Below, piece by piece: positions 6,970 through 8,812 of a DNA stretch of 8,812 nt (the first letter of the stretch is position 1; every line of letters begins with the position of its first letter). Location of the stretch: NCBI GenBank assembly GCA_027057985.1, contig JALUTJ010000418.1, positions 1-8,812 on the forward strand, written 5' to 3'. The notes under the pieces are model-generated. The model worked only from the letters and a program-made list of their open reading frames with translations, did no database searches and was not told the DNA's origin. The DNA comes from Chromatiales bacterium (lineage in GTDB: Bacteria > Pseudomonadota > Gammaproteobacteria > UBA6429 > Thiohalophilaceae). The position numbers and the translations under genes were made by a program.

Positions 6970-7827
6970 TCAGAAATAGTCCTGCCCGGTTTTTAACAGT
7001 TCCCTTGCTTTTTTCTGCGCCAGCATATTGGTCAGGGTGAAACCAGGAATGTGGGGGTCGGCTGCCAGCACTTCTTTTAATAGTTTATCATGTAATGTCT
7101 GGTTAAAAACCAGTCGAGCGTATTTTTCTGCAAAGATGACTTTTGCCATCAGGTTTTTTCCCTGCGACAGTGCCACTGCCTTTTCAAAATGCTGGCGTCC
7201 CTGTTCCACCTTGCCGCCCAGTGCCGGGGGCAACAGGGTATTGAGCACGCCCATATAGAGTTGTGCCTGTCCGTTCTGGTAGGTCGGTTGCAGTTGTAGC
7301 ACACGCTGCATAATTAGTTTGACACGGGGCAGCTCCGCCACCGCGTTCCAGTCATCACTGCGTTGCTGAATCCAGCCGGCCCAGCTTGCGCCCAGGGTAA
7401 AGAGCAGTTCGAGCTGCTCATTGTTATACTCCTTCAGTAGTGCCGTGAATGCCGGGAAAGGCATTTTTTGCAGGTGACAGGCAGCCTCATTTTCAAGACA
7501 GCTGGCTTTAAGTGCCAGTTGCAGCGCTTTATTGGTCAGTCGTTTTGCCCGCTGTTTATTCCTGACAAAAACACTCGCGTAAGCACCGTTGAGTTTGGCC
7601 GCGGCCAGCAACATGCCGGTGTTTTCCGGGTCGCCCTCGATAAAACTGTCCAGCATCAGCAGGTAAGCAGGGGCGCCGGCTTTCACGGTTTCCAGGTCAT
7701 CATTATTGTTAATGGCGGTGGCGAGGTTTTTTGCCATGTTTTCGGTGGCCGAAGATATCATCGTCGAGCAGGAAGCAAGCCACAGGCTGACAGCAACAAG
7801 GGAAATTAATCTAAAAAATGTGGGCAT
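6970..7827 (-). CDS. TatT-like lipoprotein, TRAP transporter T-component (TPAT)
   Basis: This 285-residue protein has a lipoprotein signal ending LASC (Cys20) followed by Ser, predicting an outer-membrane anchor. The rest is almost all helical with TPR-like repeats: AYLLMLDSFIEGDPENTGMLL (about 54-74), AKRLTNKALQLALKA (94-108), RVKLIMQRVLQLQP (168-181) and EQGRQHFEKAVALSQ (208-222). The LPPALGG turn (199-205) and its position directly upstream of TRAP P, Q and M genes fit the TatT family. The founding example is T. pallidum Tp0956, a trimeric TPR lipoprotein that binds its partner Tp0957. Cys110 and Cys117 are a possible periplasmic disulfide. It is the first gene of the five-gene minus-strand operon. 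The expected role is to pass ligand to, or hold ligand near, the binding protein. The call rests on pattern and context; a database profile was not run. Confidence 0.85.
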   Translation of the reverse strand: MPTFFRLISLVAVSLWLASCSTMISSATENMAKNLATAINNNDDLETVKAGAPAYLLMLDSFIEGDPENTGMLLAAAKLNGAYASVFVRNKQRAKRLTNKALQLALKASCLENEAACHLQKMPFPAFTALLKEYNNEQLELLFTLGASWAGWIQQRSDDWNAVAELPRVKLIMQRVLQLQPTYQNGQAQLYMGVLNTLLPPALGGKVEQGRQHFEKAVALSQGKNLMAKVIFAEKYARLVFNQTLHDKLLKEVLAADPHIPGFTLTNMLAQKKARELLKTGQDYF

Positions 7828-8055
7828 TTGACGATAGCAGGTGTATTTTCGTTAATAATATACAGGATAAGAGTCGAAAATATACCAGAAATTCACTAAA
7901 GATGAATTAGTCGGCCAAAATCGGCCGCTGTATGTTGCTAATCGGTGAAAAATTTGGCATAACATTAGATATATTAAATAAGAATAATTATTGATCAGTA
8001 TTATCTGGACCGAGTTTAAAAAATATCGGCTTCCAAAACGGGATTAAAACACATT
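7828..8055. promoter_or_regulatory. Divergent promoter region between the TPAT operon and a response regulator gene
   Basis: This 228-nt AT-rich interval must hold the start sites for both directions. On the minus strand the clearest -10-like hexamer is TATATT (7862-7857), without a convincing -35. On the plus strand TTGGCA (7954-7959) precedes an AT-rich stretch, but no -10 sits at ideal spacing. TCGG occurs at 7911, 7921, 7942 and 8026, including TCGGCCAAAA directly followed by TCGGCC. These distances (10, 21 and 84) are close to whole helical turns, so an operator is possible. CGGCC/GGCCG can also form a 5-bp stem at 7912-7927. Ribosome binding sites for both flanking genes are weak. Confidence 0.4.
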
Positions 8056-8751
8056 ATGCATATCGCTATCGTTGATGACGATCCGGATATCGCCGCGCTG
8101 ATGATGCTTTGGCTGGAAGAGGAAGGCCATCAATGCACTCATTATTCCAGCGGCCAGGATTTTATTCGTGCAGTTAGGGGCGAAAATTTCGACATCGTGC
8201 TGCTGGACTGGATCATGCCCGAATTCGATGGTGAGCAGACCCTGAGCTGGCTCAAAAACCACGATGAAATCGATGTGCCGGTGATTTTTGTGACCCAGAA
8301 AGCCACCGAGGACGATATCGCCAAGATTCTCACTCTCGGTGCAGACGACTATATCACCAAGCCGGTGCGGCATAAGGAAATGGTAGCACGGGTCAATGCC
8401 GTCGCCCGGCGTGCCAACCCGCGTGTTGATGACTCTGTTATCGAGATGGCGCCGTATCGCATCGATGCCACTGCGCGAGAAGTACGGGTGAATGGTGAGC
8501 CGATCAAGCTGACCGAAAAAGAATTCAAATTGGTGCAGTTTCTGTTCAAGAACGTGGGGCGGTTATTGTCCCGTGATCATATTCTTTCTGCGGTGTGGGG
8601 CTATGATCTTGGTATCAATACCCGTACCGTGGATACCCATATGAGCCGCATTCGTAAAAAGCTGGATATCGTCCCGGAAAAAGGCTGGCGCCTGAGCTCG
8701 ATATACCACCAGGGTTACCGGCTCGAGCATCTTGTTCATGCTGATGAGTAG
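8056..8751 (+). CDS. OmpR/PhoB-family two-component response regulator
   Basis: This 231-residue protein is a complete receiver plus winged-helix regulator. The receiver (1-118) has the acidic pair in VDDDPD (D7, D8), phospho-acceptor D51 in LLDWIMP, T80 in FVTQK, and K102 in TKP, so all key residues are present. The DNA-binding domain (about 130-226) contains LTEKEFKLV (152-160), the recognition helix NTRTVDTHMSRIRKKL (188-203), and the wing IYHQGYRL (216-223). It should be phosphorylated by a histidine kinase, dimerise, and bind paired direct repeats in promoters. The gene is divergent from the TPAT operon, and no kinase gene is visible before the window ends 61 nt later. Which genes it controls is unknown; the neighbouring operon and itself are natural candidates. 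ATG at 8056 gives the expected HIAIVDDDPD start, though no strong Shine-Dalgarno precedes it. Confidence 0.95.
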   Translation: MHIAIVDDDPDIAALMMLWLEEEGHQCTHYSSGQDFIRAVRGENFDIVLLDWIMPEFDGEQTLSWLKNHDEIDVPVIFVTQKATEDDIAKILTLGADDYITKPVRHKEMVARVNAVARRANPRVDDSVIEMAPYRIDATAREVRVNGEPIKLTEKEFKLVQFLFKNVGRLLSRDHILSAVWGYDLGINTRTVDTHMSRIRKKLDIVPEKGWRLSSIYHQGYRLEHLVHADE

Positions 8752-8812
8752 AAAGTAACCAGGTTTCTAATAAAAGAAGTATAAAGCCTTAATAATAGAG
8801 CGTGAATTTTCC

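Noticed and set aside
7468..7809. 113-codon plus-strand open frame opposite the T-component gene
   Set aside because: It is the complement of the lipoprotein gene, including its signal peptide, and has no support of its own.

Overview
The window looks like chromosomal DNA from a gammaproteobacterium. The UbiD protein is close to the Escherichia coli enzyme along its whole length. A YgiM-type SH3 protein, a YchJ-type SEC-C protein and REP-like palindromes with GTAG heads point the same way. The genus cannot be fixed from the sequence alone. There is no tRNA, rRNA, CRISPR array, transposase gene or phage gene.

Positions 1-3456 run on the plus strand. First comes the 3' part of an SH3-domain, coiled-coil, membrane-anchored protein. 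Then comes a three-gene block: ubiD (ubiquinone biosynthesis decarboxylase), an orphan ParA/MinD-type ATPase, and a small DUF4136-like lipoprotein. This block is bracketed by two clusters of REP-like palindromes (611-704 and 3478-3612). The clusters share a perfect 28-nt match in inverted orientation.

Positions 3668-7827 run on the minus strand and form one tight operon, read from 7827 down to 3668. Its order is a TatT-like lipoprotein, a DctP-type periplasmic binding protein, the small membrane subunit DctQ, the large membrane subunit DctM, and a YchJ-family SEC-C protein. A T-component next to P, Q and M matches a TPR-protein-associated TRAP transporter (TPAT), an arrangement known from Treponema pallidum. 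The binding protein has Trp where classical TRAP binding proteins have the carboxylate-binding Arg, so the ligand is probably not a standard organic acid. An AT-rich hairpin between the convergent plus and minus blocks is a plausible shared terminator.

A 228-nt divergent region (7828-8055) separates the TPAT operon from an OmpR/PhoB-type response regulator (8056-8751, plus). Its partner histidine kinase is not in the window. The most interesting points are the TPAT operon with its altered binding site, the translational coupling of ychJ to it, the paired REP clusters, and the phased TCGG repeats in the divergent region.
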